From Rhodospirillales bacterium (GTDB taxonomy: Bacteria > Pseudomonadota > Alphaproteobacteria > Rhodospirillales > Defluviicoccaceae), in NCBI GenBank assembly GCA_026125865.1, contig JAHCKI010000046.1, positions 1-11,814 on the forward strand: a stretch of DNA of 11,814 nucleotides. Reading direction: 5' to 3'. Each line of letters opens with the position of its first letter. Within the stretch, counting starts at the first letter, position 1. The notes under the pieces were generated by a model. The model was not told the DNA's origin. It was given only the letters and a program-made list of their open reading frames with translations, and did not search any database. Made by a program: the position numbers and the translations under genes. Positions 1-7,460 of the stretch are shown piece after piece.

Positions 1-2754
1 GTTGCCGCGCTGGTCGACGCCCTGGAACCAGCCCGCGAAGTGGAATGGACACCAGGTGACGCCCTTGCCGACGCGCTCGGTGACCAGCGCCTTCATGCGG
101 GCCTTGGAGCTGTGCTCGGCACCGGTCACCCAGACCCACGCCCCGTCCTTGATGCCGCGCTCGGCGGCATCCGACGGGTTGATCTCGATGAACATGTCCT
201 GCTGCAACTCGGCGAGCCACGGGTTGGACCGGGTCTCGTCGCCGCCGCCCTCGTATTCGACCAGTCGGCCGGACGTGAGGATGATCGGGAAGTCCTTCGA
301 GAAATCCTGCTTCTGGATGCTCTCGTAAAGCGTCGGCAGGCGATAGTTCTTGGTGTCGGCGTAAGTCGGGTAGTCGGCGACCAGGTCACGCCGCGGCGTG
401 TAGAGCGGCTCGCGGTGGATCGGAACGGGGTCCGGGAAGTTCCATACCACGCACCGCGCCTTGGCGTTGCCGAACGGGGCGCAGCCGTGCTCGATGGCCA
501 CCCGCTGGATGCCGCCCGAGAGGTCGGTCTTCCAGTTGGTCTTCTCACCCGCGATGGCCTCGATGGTTTGCCGCTCCGCATCGGTGAGATCGCCGTCCCA
601 GCCGAGCTTCTGCAGCATCGCCATCGTGAACTCGGGATAGCCGTCCTGGATCTCGGAGCCGACCGGATACGAGCCCTCGGCGAGCAGGTTCTGGCCGTCC
701 CTCTCCACCCCGAATCGGGCCCGGAAGCAGAGGCCGCCTTCGGCCACCGGCTTCGAGGGATCGTAGAGGTTGGGTGTCCCCGGATGACCCATCTCGGCCG
801 TCCCCCAGCACGGCCACGGCATGCCGTAGTATTCGCCGTCCAGCGGACCACCCTTCGCCTGCAGCGTCGTCTTGTCGAAAGTCGCCTGGTGCTTCATGTG
901 CGCCCTCAGACGCTCGGGTGACTGACCGGTGTAGCCGATCGTCCACATGCCGCGATTGAACTCGCGGGTGATGTCCTCGACCAGCGGCTCGCTGCCCTCG
1001 ATCTTGATGTTTTTGAACATCTCGCTGTCAATGCCGAACTTCTTGGCGAACAGGTAGATGATCTCGTGGTCCGGCTTCGATTCGAACACTGGATCGATGA
1101 CCTTGTCGCGCCACTGGATCGACCGATTGGACGCCGTCACCGAGCCGTAGGTCTCGAACTGGGTCGCCGCCGGCAGCAGGTAGACGCCGTCGGTACGGTC
1201 GTGCATCACCGCGGTGACCGTCGGATACGGATCGATGACGACGAGGAGATCGAGCTTTTCCATCGCCTTCTTCATGTCCGGTCCGCGGGTTTGCGAGTTC
1301 GGGGCGTGGCCCCAGAACACCATCGCCCGGACGTTGTCGGGCTGATCGATGTTTTCCTTGGCCTCGAGCACGCCGTCGATCCAGCGGGACACCGGGATGC
1401 CCTTGCCTTCCATCATCTTCTGGTCTTGGAACTGGCCCTTGAGCCACTCGTAGTCCGTCTCCCACACCCGCGCCCAATGTTTCCACGATCCTTCCGCGAG
1501 GCCGTAATAGCCGGGAAGCGTGTGCGACAGGACGCCGAGATCGGTGGCACCCTGCACGTTGTCGTGGCCGCGGAAGATGTTCGTCCCGCCGCCCGAGACG
1601 CCCATGTTGCCGAGGGCAAGCTGCAGCACGCAGTAGGCCCGGGTGTTGTTGTTGCCGTTGGTGTGCTGGGTGCCGCCCATGCACCAGATCACCGTACCCG
1701 GACGATTGTTGGCCAGCGTGCGGGCAACACGCTTGAGCTGCGCGCCGGGAACGCCGGTGACGCGCTCGACCTCTTCGGGGGCCCACGCCGCGACTTCTTC
1801 GCGGATCTGGTCCATCCCCCAGACGCGCTGGCGAATGAACTCCTTGTCCTCCCAGCCGTTCTCGAAGACGTGCCAGAGGATTCCCCAGATCAGCGCGACG
1901 TCCGTACCCGGGCGGAACCGCACATACTCGTCGGCATGGGCCGCCGTACGCGTGAACCGCGGGTCGCAGACGATCAGCGGCGCGTTGTTCTGCTCCTTGG
2001 CCTTCAGGATGTGGAGCAGCGAGACCGGATGGGCTTCCGCGGGGTTACCGCCGATCAGGAAGATGGCACGCGAATTGTGGATGTCGTTGTAGCTGTTCGT
2101 CATCGCGCCATAGCCCCAGGTGTTGGCGACACCCGCGACCGTAGTCGAGTGACAGATCCGCGCCTGGTGATCGACGTTGTTGGTCCCCCAGTACGCCGCG
2201 AACTTCCGGAACAGGTATGCCTGCTCGTTGTTGTGCTTGGCCGAGCCGAGCCAGTACACCGAGTCGGGGCCGGAAGCGTTGCGGATTTCCAGCATCTTGT
2301 CGCCAACCTCGGCGATCGCCTGATCCCAGGAGATCTTCTTCCACTTGCCGCCTTCCAGCTTCATCGGGCTCTTGAGGCGGCGTTCGCCGTGCGCATGCTC
2401 GCGCACCGCCGCGCCCTTTGAGCAATGAGCGCCGAGGTTGAACGGGCTGTCGAAGCCGGGTTCCTGCCCGATCCACACACCCTTGTCGACCTCCGCAAGG
2501 ACCGTGCAGCCCACCGAGCAGTGGGTGCAGACGGACTTCACTTCTTCCAGCTTGCGCGCGGTGTTGGCGCCTGTTTGAGCCGACGCCTTCTTCACCGTTC
2601 CGGCCGGGATCGCCGCCGCCAGCGCGGCGCCGCCCGCGGTCAGTCCGGATCGGCGGAGGAAGGTGCGTCGATCGATCGCGCCTCCGAGAACGCTCGTGAG
2701 CACCCTCGACATACGGGGGCCGTTCGCAACCCCGTCATGTCTTTTGGACAACAT
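1..2754 (-). CDS. fdhA: Formate dehydrogenase catalytic (alpha) subunit, Mo-bisMGD, TAT-exported, Cys type; C-terminus outside window
   Basis: This subunit oxidises formate to CO2 at a molybdenum bis-MGD centre and passes electrons to a [4Fe-4S] cluster. I read 918 codons without a stop, still open at base 1; relatives are usually some tens of residues longer, so only the extreme C-terminus is missing. The N-terminus has a twin-arginine signal (DRRTFLRRSG, about residues 28-37, then an Ala-rich stretch ending near AQTG, 59-62), so export to the periplasm is expected. The cluster ligands are C76, C79, C83 and C111 (C-x2-C-x3-C-x27-C), with K113 close behind. The Mo ligand is C201 in RICHST, followed by H202. 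The codon is TGT, so this is not a selenoprotein. The ATG at 2754 is chosen because AGGAGG lies 8 nt upstream; an in-frame ATG at 2712 lacks that support. It follows the TAT microprotein gene by 24 nt. Beta and gamma subunits would be expected beyond the left edge. Confidence 0.97.
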   Translation of the reverse strand, partial: MLSKRHDGVANGPRMSRVLTSVLGGAIDRRTFLRRSGLTAGGAALAAAIPAGTVKKASAQTGANTARKLEEVKSVCTHCSVGCTVLAEVDKGVWIGQEPGFDSPFNLGAHCSKGAAVREHAHGERRLKSPMKLEGGKWKKISWDQAIAEVGDKMLEIRNASGPDSVYWLGSAKHNNEQAYLFRKFAAYWGTNNVDHQARICHSTTVAGVANTWGYGAMTNSYNDIHNSRAIFLIGGNPAEAHPVSLLHILKAKEQNNAPLIVCDPRFTRTAAHADEYVRFRPGTDVALIWGILWHVFENGWEDKEFIRQRVWGMDQIREEVAAWAPEEVERVTGVPGAQLKRVARTLANNRPGTVIWCMGGTQHTNGNNNTRAYCVLQLALGNMGVSGGGTNIFRGHDNVQGATDLGVLSHTLPGYYGLAEGSWKHWARVWETDYEWLKGQFQDQKMMEGKGIPVSRWIDGVLEAKENIDQPDNVRAMVFWGHAPNSQTRGPDMKKAMEKLDLLVVIDPYPTVTAVMHDRTDGVYLLPAATQFETYGSVTASNRSIQWRDKVIDPVFESKPDHEIIYLFAKKFGIDSEMFKNIKIEGSEPLVEDITREFNRGMWTIGYTGQSPERLRAHMKHQATFDKTTLQAKGGPLDGEYYGMPWPCWGTAEMGHPGTPNLYDPSKPVAEGGLCFRARFGVERDGQNLLAEGSYPVGSEIQDGYPEFTMAMLQKLGWDGDLTDAERQTIEAIAGEKTNWKTDLSGGIQRVAIEHGCAPFGNAKARCVVWNFPDPVPIHREPLYTPRRDLVADYPTYADTKNYRLPTLYESIQKQDFSKDFPIILTSGRLVEYEGGGDETRSNPWLAELQQDMFIEINPSDAAERGIKDGAWVWVTGAEHSSKARMKALVTERVGKGVTWCPFHFAGWFQGVDQRGN

Positions 2755-2762
2755 GGACGAGT

Positions 2763-2768
2763 CCTCCT
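2763..2768 (-). promoter_or_regulatory. Ribosome binding site of fdhA
   Basis: On the minus strand this reads AGGAGG and sits 8 nt before the ATG at 2754. It fixes the fdhA start in preference to the in-frame ATG at 2712. It lies in the 24-nt gap after the microprotein gene, so fdhA can be translated from a shared transcript. Confidence 0.8.
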
Positions 2769-2778
2769 GTTATGGGTC

Positions 2779-2988
2779 TTAGAACCGCGACAGCGCGTAC
2801 ACGCGACGCACGTGCTCTGTCTCGCGATAGCCGGCTGCGGGACGTCCCGATGCGGACTCCGCTGCGGCTTCGGCCGGCCGGCTTCCGGCCAGCGCAACGG
2901 CCGCTACACCCGACGCGCCTGCGCCGAGTCCGGCGTTCCGAAGAAACGCGCGGCGGCTCATCTGTTTCTTTTTGTTTTCTTTATTCAT
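2779..2988 (-). CDS. Small TAT-signal protein of the formate dehydrogenase region (69 aa)
   Basis: The protein is little more than a twin-arginine signal. It has a basic start (MNKENKKKQ), the TAT motif SRRAFLRNAG (11-20), a Gly/Ala-rich hydrophobic stretch (21-35) and a likely cleavage after the AEA near 39-41. This leaves about 28 residues ending in TEHVRRVYALSRF. This layout, and the place just upstream of fdhA, match the family known as formate dehydrogenase region TAT target (TIGR02811). Its function is not established. The ATG at 2988 is preferred over an upstream in-frame ATG at 3024 because GGGAG lies 9 nt before it and because the TAT region is then at the usual distance from the start. 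It probably belongs to the torD-fdhA transcript. Whether the tail binds FdhA, a partner subunit or the membrane cannot be told from sequence. Confidence 0.9.
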   Translation of the reverse strand: MNKENKKKQMSRRAFLRNAGLGAGASGVAAVALAGSRPAEAAAESASGRPAAGYRETEHVRRVYALSRF

Positions 2989-3083
2989 GGTCGTTGTCTC
3001 CCTTGTCCTTGAACCGGGCCTCACGCCACCGGTGAGCGGCGGGAGACGAATTCGGCGCCGGACCCTGGAAAACGCGGCGCCTG

Positions 3084-3749
3084 CTAAGCCACCATCGCAA
3101 ACGCTTCTCGTTCGATGGCCATGAACGCGCGACCGAGGGATCCTACCGGTCGATAGAGGACGGCAGAGTCAGCCGTTTCCAGATCCTCGAAAAAGCGTGA
3201 CGCCCACGGGGCGAGGTGGATGTCGAAAAAGCGATTCTGGGTCGCCAGGTCAGCCGGTTCGCCGAAATTGCCGACGATCAGTCCCTGCATGACCTCGCAC
3301 AACGACGCGATGTGGTCTTCCGGTTCCGACACATCGTCGCCGCGCGCGATGCCGAGCCGCTCCATGTCCCAGCGCAGGTCGGCGAGCGGTTTTTCGTACA
3401 AGAACCCCGTCAGGTAGTAGGAGCCGTACGGCTTCAATTCGCCCTCGGTCAAACCGACGAACAAGGCGTTGAATTCGTCCTCAGCGTCATTGGGCGAAGC
3501 GAGCTCGGCGGCTTCCGCCAAGGCCCCGAGACAGCGGCCGATGAGCGTGTCGTCGGCTTCGAGCCGGCGCAACACGGACAGGGTTTCGGCATCCGGCGGC
3601 GCGCTCAGAACTAGGGCGAGCAACCCGTAGAAGCGGGCGCGCAGAACATCTTCATTGGCGACGGACGCAAGTGCGTTCCGGTCTGGTAGCAAAAAGACGT
3701 TTCCCTTCCTGCGGTTGGTTATTGTTCGCGGCGCGTTTCGCGCTCGCAT
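3084..3749 (-). CDS. TorD-family molybdoenzyme chaperone
   Basis: TorD-family proteins are cytoplasmic chaperones that hold a TAT-exported molybdoenzyme until its cofactor is inserted. The natural client here is FdhA, two genes downstream. Family features are visible: RARFYGLLALVLSAPPD (37-53), EFNALFVG (92-99), YGSYYLTG (108-115), the signature EPEDHIASLCEVM (142-154) and FFDIHLAPWASRFF (174-187). The 221-aa length is normal. The family-like part begins only near residue 31. The first ATG (3749) has a weak Shine-Dalgarno. A TTG at 3692, with AGGAAGG 11 nt upstream, would give MLPDRNALASVANEDV and is a serious alternative; a frameshift in the five-T run nearby is another. The gene follows its own predicted promoter (3786-3814) and is separated from the microprotein gene by 95 nt with no gene. 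Confidence 0.93.
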   Translation of the reverse strand: MRARNAPRTITNRRKGNVFLLPDRNALASVANEDVLRARFYGLLALVLSAPPDAETLSVLRRLEADDTLIGRCLGALAEAAELASPNDAEDEFNALFVGLTEGELKPYGSYYLTGFLYEKPLADLRWDMERLGIARGDDVSEPEDHIASLCEVMQGLIVGNFGEPADLATQNRFFDIHLAPWASRFFEDLETADSAVLYRPVGSLGRAFMAIEREAFAMVA

Positions 3750-3785
3750 TGATGTCAGGATCCGCAGCCATCCCTACAGTCAAAA

Positions 3786-3814
3786 ATTATCGAACCTCGA
3801 AAAGGCGAAGTCAA
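3786..3814 (-). promoter_or_regulatory. Predicted sigma70-type promoter for torD-microprotein-fdhA
   Basis: On the minus strand there is TTGACT (3814-3809), a 17-nt spacer and GATAAT (3791-3786), so both boxes are close to consensus at ideal spacing. Transcription should start near 3780, about 30 nt before the ATG at 3749. The site lies in the 167-nt gap between the DUF3306 stop and torD, so the fdhA arm can be expressed apart from DUF3305-DUF3306. No operator for a known regulator was recognised. Confidence 0.6.
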
Positions 3815-3873
3815 CGCCAAACCAAAAATTCGCCAAACCCAAGATTATGTATTCGCCCCGGACCTTCGGCGTG

Positions 3874-3896
3874 ACAGGACTACCAACCTATCCTGT
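3874..3896 (-). terminator. Weak hairpin after DUF3306
   Basis: ACAGGA (3874-3879) and TCCTGT (3891-3896) are perfect inverted repeats around an 11-nt loop, about 20 nt past the DUF3306 stop. No T-run follows on the minus strand, so it is not a classical intrinsic terminator. It could slow read-through into the torD promoter region or stabilise the mRNA end. Confidence 0.25.
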
Positions 3897-3916
3897 TCGC
3901 AGTCTGTGTATGGGCG

Positions 3917-4474
3917 TTATCCAACCCCGGCATTCGGATCACCATCGGAATCGTCCGCTTCCGGCGGCACTTTCTCGCGAGCTTGGCCCGCATCGTCGTC
4001 TGTCTCGGGCACTTCCCGAAGTGGCTGGTCCGACGCCCGGGACGCCACCGCGTCCGCCTGCTCCGGCTTCTCGCGGTCCAGATATCCGCGGCCGGCGGCG
4101 TAGGCGGTCCGCACCGCCTCGACGACCGTTCCGATGGAGCGATAGTCCTCGTCGTAGTCGTTGAGCCCGTCGAGATTGGCGAGGACCGGATCGCTACGCC
4201 ACAGCACGCGCAGCGCCCGGCGGCGGAGCGCTTCCGGCACGCCGTCCTTCAAAAACGCGCTGAAATCTGAGTCCTTGTCCAGCGTCTCGGGGGTCGGGAG
4301 GTCGACGGGTGGGGGTTCGTTCGGAGCGATGGGGTCTTCGTACCGGTCGGCCGGCGCCACTTCCGCCTTTGGCGCCATGGTCGCTGGCGTTGCGCGCCCG
4401 GGCCCTTGCTCCGCCGTACCGGTGCGCTTCAGGCGCGACCAACGGTTCAGCGAACTTTCCGACTTACGAGCCAC
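3917..4474 (-). CDS. DUF3306 family protein (formate dehydrogenase accessory)
   Basis: No biochemical role is established for this family, which is found beside formate dehydrogenase genes. The 185-aa product has an N-terminal LNRWSRLK (9-16), a Pro/Ala-rich linker and a conserved core from DSDFSAFLKDGVP (68-80) through LRRRALRVLWRSDP (83-96) to LANLDGLNDYDEDY (98-111). After that comes a hydrophilic acidic tail. There is no signal peptide, membrane segment or Cys motif, so it should be cytosolic. The start chosen is GTG at 4474, within the final codons of DUF3305 (11-nt overlap), with GGTGG 6 nt upstream; this suggests translational coupling. A reading frame open further upstream to 4567 lies inside DUF3305 and lacks the family pattern. 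Confidence 0.9.
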   Translation of the reverse strand: MARKSESSLNRWSRLKRTGTAEQGPGRATPATMAPKAEVAPADRYEDPIAPNEPPPVDLPTPETLDKDSDFSAFLKDGVPEALRRRALRVLWRSDPVLANLDGLNDYDEDYRSIGTVVEAVRTAYAAGRGYLDREKPEQADAVASRASDQPLREVPETDDDAGQAREKVPPEADDSDGDPNAGVG

Positions 4475-5015
4475 GACGCACCACCGGAGGCGGTCGCCAG
4501 AACGGATCGCGCTCCGCGCTTTCCGTCCTCGTCTTGGGTTTCTGCTTGCGCTTGACGAACGGCTCATCCTGATGGTGGCGGTCGACGAACGCCTGCACCC
4601 AGGCCGTCACCGCCTCGGGCATCGCCACGCCCTCAACCGTTTCCTCGCCGCTGTCCATGTAGTCCTGCGCCTCGTACGGGCAGGCTGTCGCCAGGAACGG
4701 CTCGACACCGTCGCTGTCCTCAGCAGGCCGCACGACGACGAACACCTGCGGCGAATTGCTGAAAAGGTTCAGGCGGTAGCCTTCGGTCTCCCGCCTGAAC
4801 AGCTCGAGTTCCAGAGAGCCGGCGAGCCAGTGGGACCAACCGGCGCCTTCGCGCAGGCAACGCGGCGGCGCATCCGGGCCGACGCCGGGCATGACGGCGA
4901 TTGGTCGCCACTGTGGTGCGCCCCACGTGTGGCTACTATCTCTCCGTTCGACGACGATGCCGAGCCGCATCCGGTTCGACAGATCGGTGACCGACGGTGG
5001 ATCGCTCCGAACCAT
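4464..5015 (-). CDS. DUF3305 family protein (formate dehydrogenase accessory)
   Basis: This 183-aa protein matches DUF3305, another family of unknown function that travels with DUF3306 and formate dehydrogenase. Recognisable blocks are RLGIVVERR (17-25), WRPIAVMPG (36-44), LELELFRRETEGYRLNL (68-84), VFVVVRP (91-97), ATACPYEAQDYMDSGEE (109-125) and HHQDEPFVKRKQKPK (147-161). No signal peptide or membrane segment is seen. The start ATG at 5015 has GGAG 10 nt upstream. It is the first gene of the minus-strand arm and is divergent from the polyferredoxin gene across 157 nt. The overlap with DUF3306 implies equal production of the two, perhaps as partners; this is inference from gene order. Confidence 0.92.
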   Translation of the reverse strand: MVRSDPPSVTDLSNRMRLGIVVERRDSSHTWGAPQWRPIAVMPGVGPDAPPRCLREGAGWSHWLAGSLELELFRRETEGYRLNLFSNSPQVFVVVRPAEDSDGVEPFLATACPYEAQDYMDSGEETVEGVAMPEAVTAWVQAFVDRHHQDEPFVKRKQKPKTRTESAERDPFWRPPPVVRRGS

Positions 5016-5172
5016 GAATCCGACGCTCCGTTACCTGCTCGCACATAAGCATCCGCCGGGCTCGTGCGAACGTCGCGGGGACCGCGGACCGCTCGCGGCC
5101 TTGCGGGTCGGCCACTATATGATCAATTCTTCGGGAAACGAAGCGACAACGCATTTGCCCGGGAGGCCGGCG
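5016..5172. promoter_or_regulatory. Divergent intergenic region, DUF3305 / polyferredoxin
   Basis: This 157-bp spacer must hold the start signals for both arms of the locus. It contains an AT-rich patch in otherwise GC-rich DNA (TATATGATCAATT, 5116-5128), followed by a small perfect hairpin (CTTCG 5129-5133, CGAAG 5139-5143) in what would be the plus-strand leader. I found no convincing -35/-10 pair and no clear FNR or ModE site. The region is therefore assigned by position, not by motif. Confidence 0.4.
5161..5166 (+). promoter_or_regulatory. Ribosome binding site of the polyferredoxin gene
   Basis: GGGAGG lies 6 nt before the ATG at 5173. It sets that ATG as the start although the same frame stays open upstream to 4891; the upstream part overlaps DUF3305 and does not look coding. 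Confidence 0.8.
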
Positions 5173-7218
5173 ATGAAGGTGCACGAAAAACAGGTTCTGG
5201 TCTGCGATTGCGAGCAGACCATGACGTTCGACGCAGCGAAGCTGGCAGCCCCGTTCGACGCGGGCGCGCCGTTCGTGCATACGCACCTTTGCCGTTCCCA
5301 GATCGACAACTTCCGCCGGGCAGTCGAGAGCTCCCGGGATCTCGTGGTCTGCTGCACGCAGGAAGCGCCGCTGTTCGCCGAGATCGCATCGGAAATCGCG
5401 CCGGATCATTCCATCGCCTGCGTCAACATCCGCGAGCGAGCCGGTTGGTCGGCCGAGGGCCGCTCGGCCGAGGCCAAGATGGCGGCCCTGATCGCCGAAG
5501 CCGCCCTCGATATCGATCCGACGCCGGCCGTAGAGCTGGCATCGGACGGCGTGACGCTCATCTACGGCTCGGGCGAAATGGCCCTGTCGGCGGCCCGCCA
5601 GCTCGCCGGCCGGCTCAACGTTACCTGTCTCCTGAAGAGTGGCGACGGAGCCGTGCCCCCGCCGGTGATGAACGTGCCGGTGTTTCAGGGCGTCGTTCGC
5701 AAGGCCTCCGGCCGGCTCGGCGCCTTCGAGGTCACCATCGACAGTTTCGCCGCCTCTTCGCCCTCGGCGCGGGCCGGCTTCGCATTCCTGCCGGGTCGGG
5801 ACGGCGCCGTTTTGCACTGCGACGTCCTGGTCGATCTGTCGGGCGACACGCCGCTGTTCCCGGCTCCCGACAAGCGGGACGGTTACGTCCGCGCCGAACC
5901 GTCGGACCCGGTCGCCGTGCAGAGAGCGCTGTTCGCCGCCGCCGACCTCGTCGGCCGGTTCGAGAAGCCGCGCTACTTGAAAATCGATCCGGCGATCTGT
6001 GCGCACAAACGCAACGAAATCGTCGGCTGCGACCTCTGCTTTAGCGACTGCCCGACCGGCGCAGTGGTTCCCGACGGCGATCATGCGTCGGTCGACGCCG
6101 CCATCTGCTCGGGGCACGGCGCATGCGCCAGCGTCTGTCCGACCGGCGCCATCGTCTTCGACCTGCCGCGCGGCAGCGCTCTTTTGGAACGCCTGCGTAC
6201 CCTGACGAGGACGTTCCACGTTGCCGGCGGAACGGGCATGGTGCTGCTGATCCACGACGCCCGCCACGGCGAGGAGATGCTGAACTTGATGGCGCGCGCC
6301 GGCCGCGGCCTGCCCGCCGCCGTGGTGCCCTTCGCGGTCAACGAGATCACCCAGATCGGTCTCGACGTCCTGCTTTCCGCCTTGGCCTACGGCGGCGCCC
6401 GGATCCGGATCCTCGCCGGGCCCGAACACCGAGACTCACTCGAGCCCCTGCGCCGCCACGCGAAACTTGTGGACGTCCTGGCCACCGGCCTCGGCTACGC
6501 AGGGAACCCCGTGGTCATCGACGAGGTGACCGACCCGTCCGACCTCGAGGAACGGCTCTACGGCGCGGCGCCCCGGCCCAAGGTCGCGAAGGGCGCAGCC
6601 TACCGTGCGCTTGACGACAAGCGGACCACGCTCAGGCTGGCTCTCCGGCACATCCACGCCGAGGCCCCGGCACCGGTCGACGTGCTCGAGATTCCAGCCG
6701 GCGCACCGTTCGGCCGGATCCTTCTCGACGTCGCGGCTTGTACGCTCTGCCTCAGCTGCGTCGGCGCCTGCCCGACCGGCGCCCTCGGCGACAATCCGGA
6801 CACACCGCAGCTGACCTTCACGGAAGAGCGCTGCGTGCAGTGTGGGCTCTGCCGCAACACCTGTCCCGAGAACGCCATCACGCTGAAGCCGCGCATCGAT
6901 TTCACGGAAGCGGCGCGGCGGAAGGTCGTCCTGAAGGAAGAGGTGCCCTTCTGCTGTATCCGCTGCGGCAAGCCGTTCGGCACGCGCACGACGATCGAGC
7001 GGCTGGTCGAGCGTCTCTCCGGGCATTCGATGTTCGCCGCGCCCGGTAAGCTCGATCTCATCAAGATGTGCGAGGACTGCCGGGTCGTCGCCCAGTTCGA
7101 GGAAACCGAAGTGCCGTTCGCCGCCTCGCCGCGGCCGGTTCCGCGGACAACCGACGACTACCTGGAGCAGCGCAATCGGCGGGATATCGACAACAAATTC
7201 GATGACAACAAGGATTAG
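5173..7218 (+). CDS. Formate dehydrogenase-linked 4Fe-4S polyferredoxin-like protein
   Basis: This 681-aa iron-sulfur protein is of a type found with DUF3305/DUF3306 formate dehydrogenase clusters; its role is not established. The N-terminal part has conserved-looking cysteines: C11-D-C13, C40 in HTHLCRS, and C60-C61. A first ferredoxin pair follows: C276, C286, C289, C293 (CPTG), then C312, C318, C322 (CPTG). In the second motif H315 occupies the usual second-Cys place. The second pair is canonical: C523/C526/C529/C533 and C554/C557/C560/C564. The end holds a possible metal knuckle, C594-C595-x2-C598 with C633-x2-C636. No signal peptide or membrane helix is visible, so it is expected in the cytoplasm. 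Electron relay for maturation, or cofactor or sulfur handling together with FdhD, are inferences from context. It leads the plus-strand arm; palindromes A and B lie behind it. Confidence 0.93.
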   Translation: MKVHEKQVLVCDCEQTMTFDAAKLAAPFDAGAPFVHTHLCRSQIDNFRRAVESSRDLVVCCTQEAPLFAEIASEIAPDHSIACVNIRERAGWSAEGRSAEAKMAALIAEAALDIDPTPAVELASDGVTLIYGSGEMALSAARQLAGRLNVTCLLKSGDGAVPPPVMNVPVFQGVVRKASGRLGAFEVTIDSFAASSPSARAGFAFLPGRDGAVLHCDVLVDLSGDTPLFPAPDKRDGYVRAEPSDPVAVQRALFAAADLVGRFEKPRYLKIDPAICAHKRNEIVGCDLCFSDCPTGAVVPDGDHASVDAAICSGHGACASVCPTGAIVFDLPRGSALLERLRTLTRTFHVAGGTGMVLLIHDARHGEEMLNLMARAGRGLPAAVVPFAVNEITQIGLDVLLSALAYGGARIRILAGPEHRDSLEPLRRHAKLVDVLATGLGYAGNPVVIDEVTDPSDLEERLYGAAPRPKVAKGAAYRALDDKRTTLRLALRHIHAEAPAPVDVLEIPAGAPFGRILLDVAACTLCLSCVGACPTGALGDNPDTPQLTFTEERCVQCGLCRNTCPENAITLKPRIDFTEAARRKVVLKEEVPFCCIRCGKPFGTRTTIERLVERLSGHSMFAAPGKLDLIKMCEDCRVVAQFEETEVPFAASPRPVPRTTDDYLEQRNRRDIDNKFDDNKD

Positions 7219-7248
7219 ACCAATCCACCAACGAACGATACCGTGGCT

Positions 7249-7301
7249 CTAGAGCAAAATGCGATCAGGTCTGGTCACCTGATCGCATGAATTTGCTCTA
7301 G
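7249..7301 (-). repeat. Palindromic REP-like element A
   Basis: This is an imperfect hairpin 31 nt past the polyferredoxin stop. The outer stem CTAGAGCAAA (7249-7258) pairs perfectly with 7292-7301. The inner stem at 7259-7270 pairs perfectly with 7277-7288. A 3-nt bulge (7289-7291) lies on one side only. Read on the minus strand, the loop is GACCAG and the bulge is on the 5' side, as in elements B and C. It could also act as an mRNA-end hairpin for the gene before it, though no T-run follows. Confidence 0.75.
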
Positions 7302-7366
7302 ATTCTAAAGATGTTGAGCACGACCGCGCGATCAGATTGACCCAATCTGATCGCGCGGTGCTCTAG
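7298..7366 (+). repeat. Palindromic REP-like element B
   Basis: It joins element A and shares its terminal CTAG (7298-7301). After a 14-nt arm, GAGCAC (7316-7321) pairs with GTGCTC (7358-7363), GAC (7322-7324) bulges, and a 14-bp inner stem (7325-7338 with 7344-7357) closes a GACCC loop. It ends in CTAG (7363-7366). The outer half and the loop match element C; the inner stem is nearer to element A (GCGATCAG). Confidence 0.75.
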
Positions 7367-7460
7367 ATGCCTAACTTTTGGCGGCGATCGGCCTAAAATC
7401 CTACTCATCAATCTGCCGGTCGGATAGGTGGTGTGACCGGCGCCACAAAGGGGTGAAGAC

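Noticed and set aside
2149..2154. Possible selenocysteine at the fdhA active site
   Set aside because: The active-site codon is TGT (Cys201) and no in-frame TGA occurs in the gene.
1066..2421. 451-codon open frame on the plus strand, and a similar one at 40-921
   Set aside because: Both are antisense to fdhA, whose frame is continuous with clear family motifs. The plus-strand products are rich in Arg, His, Val and Asp without any recognisable domain, as expected for a GC-rich shadow frame.
5111..5128. FNR-type or ModE-type operator in the divergent spacer
   Set aside because: TTGAT is present on the minus strand, but the second half-site does not match TTGAT-N4-ATCAA. No ModE-like dyad is present.
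4936..6429. 497-codon open frame on the minus strand
   Set aside because: It is antisense to the polyferredoxin, which has the ribosome site and Cys motifs.
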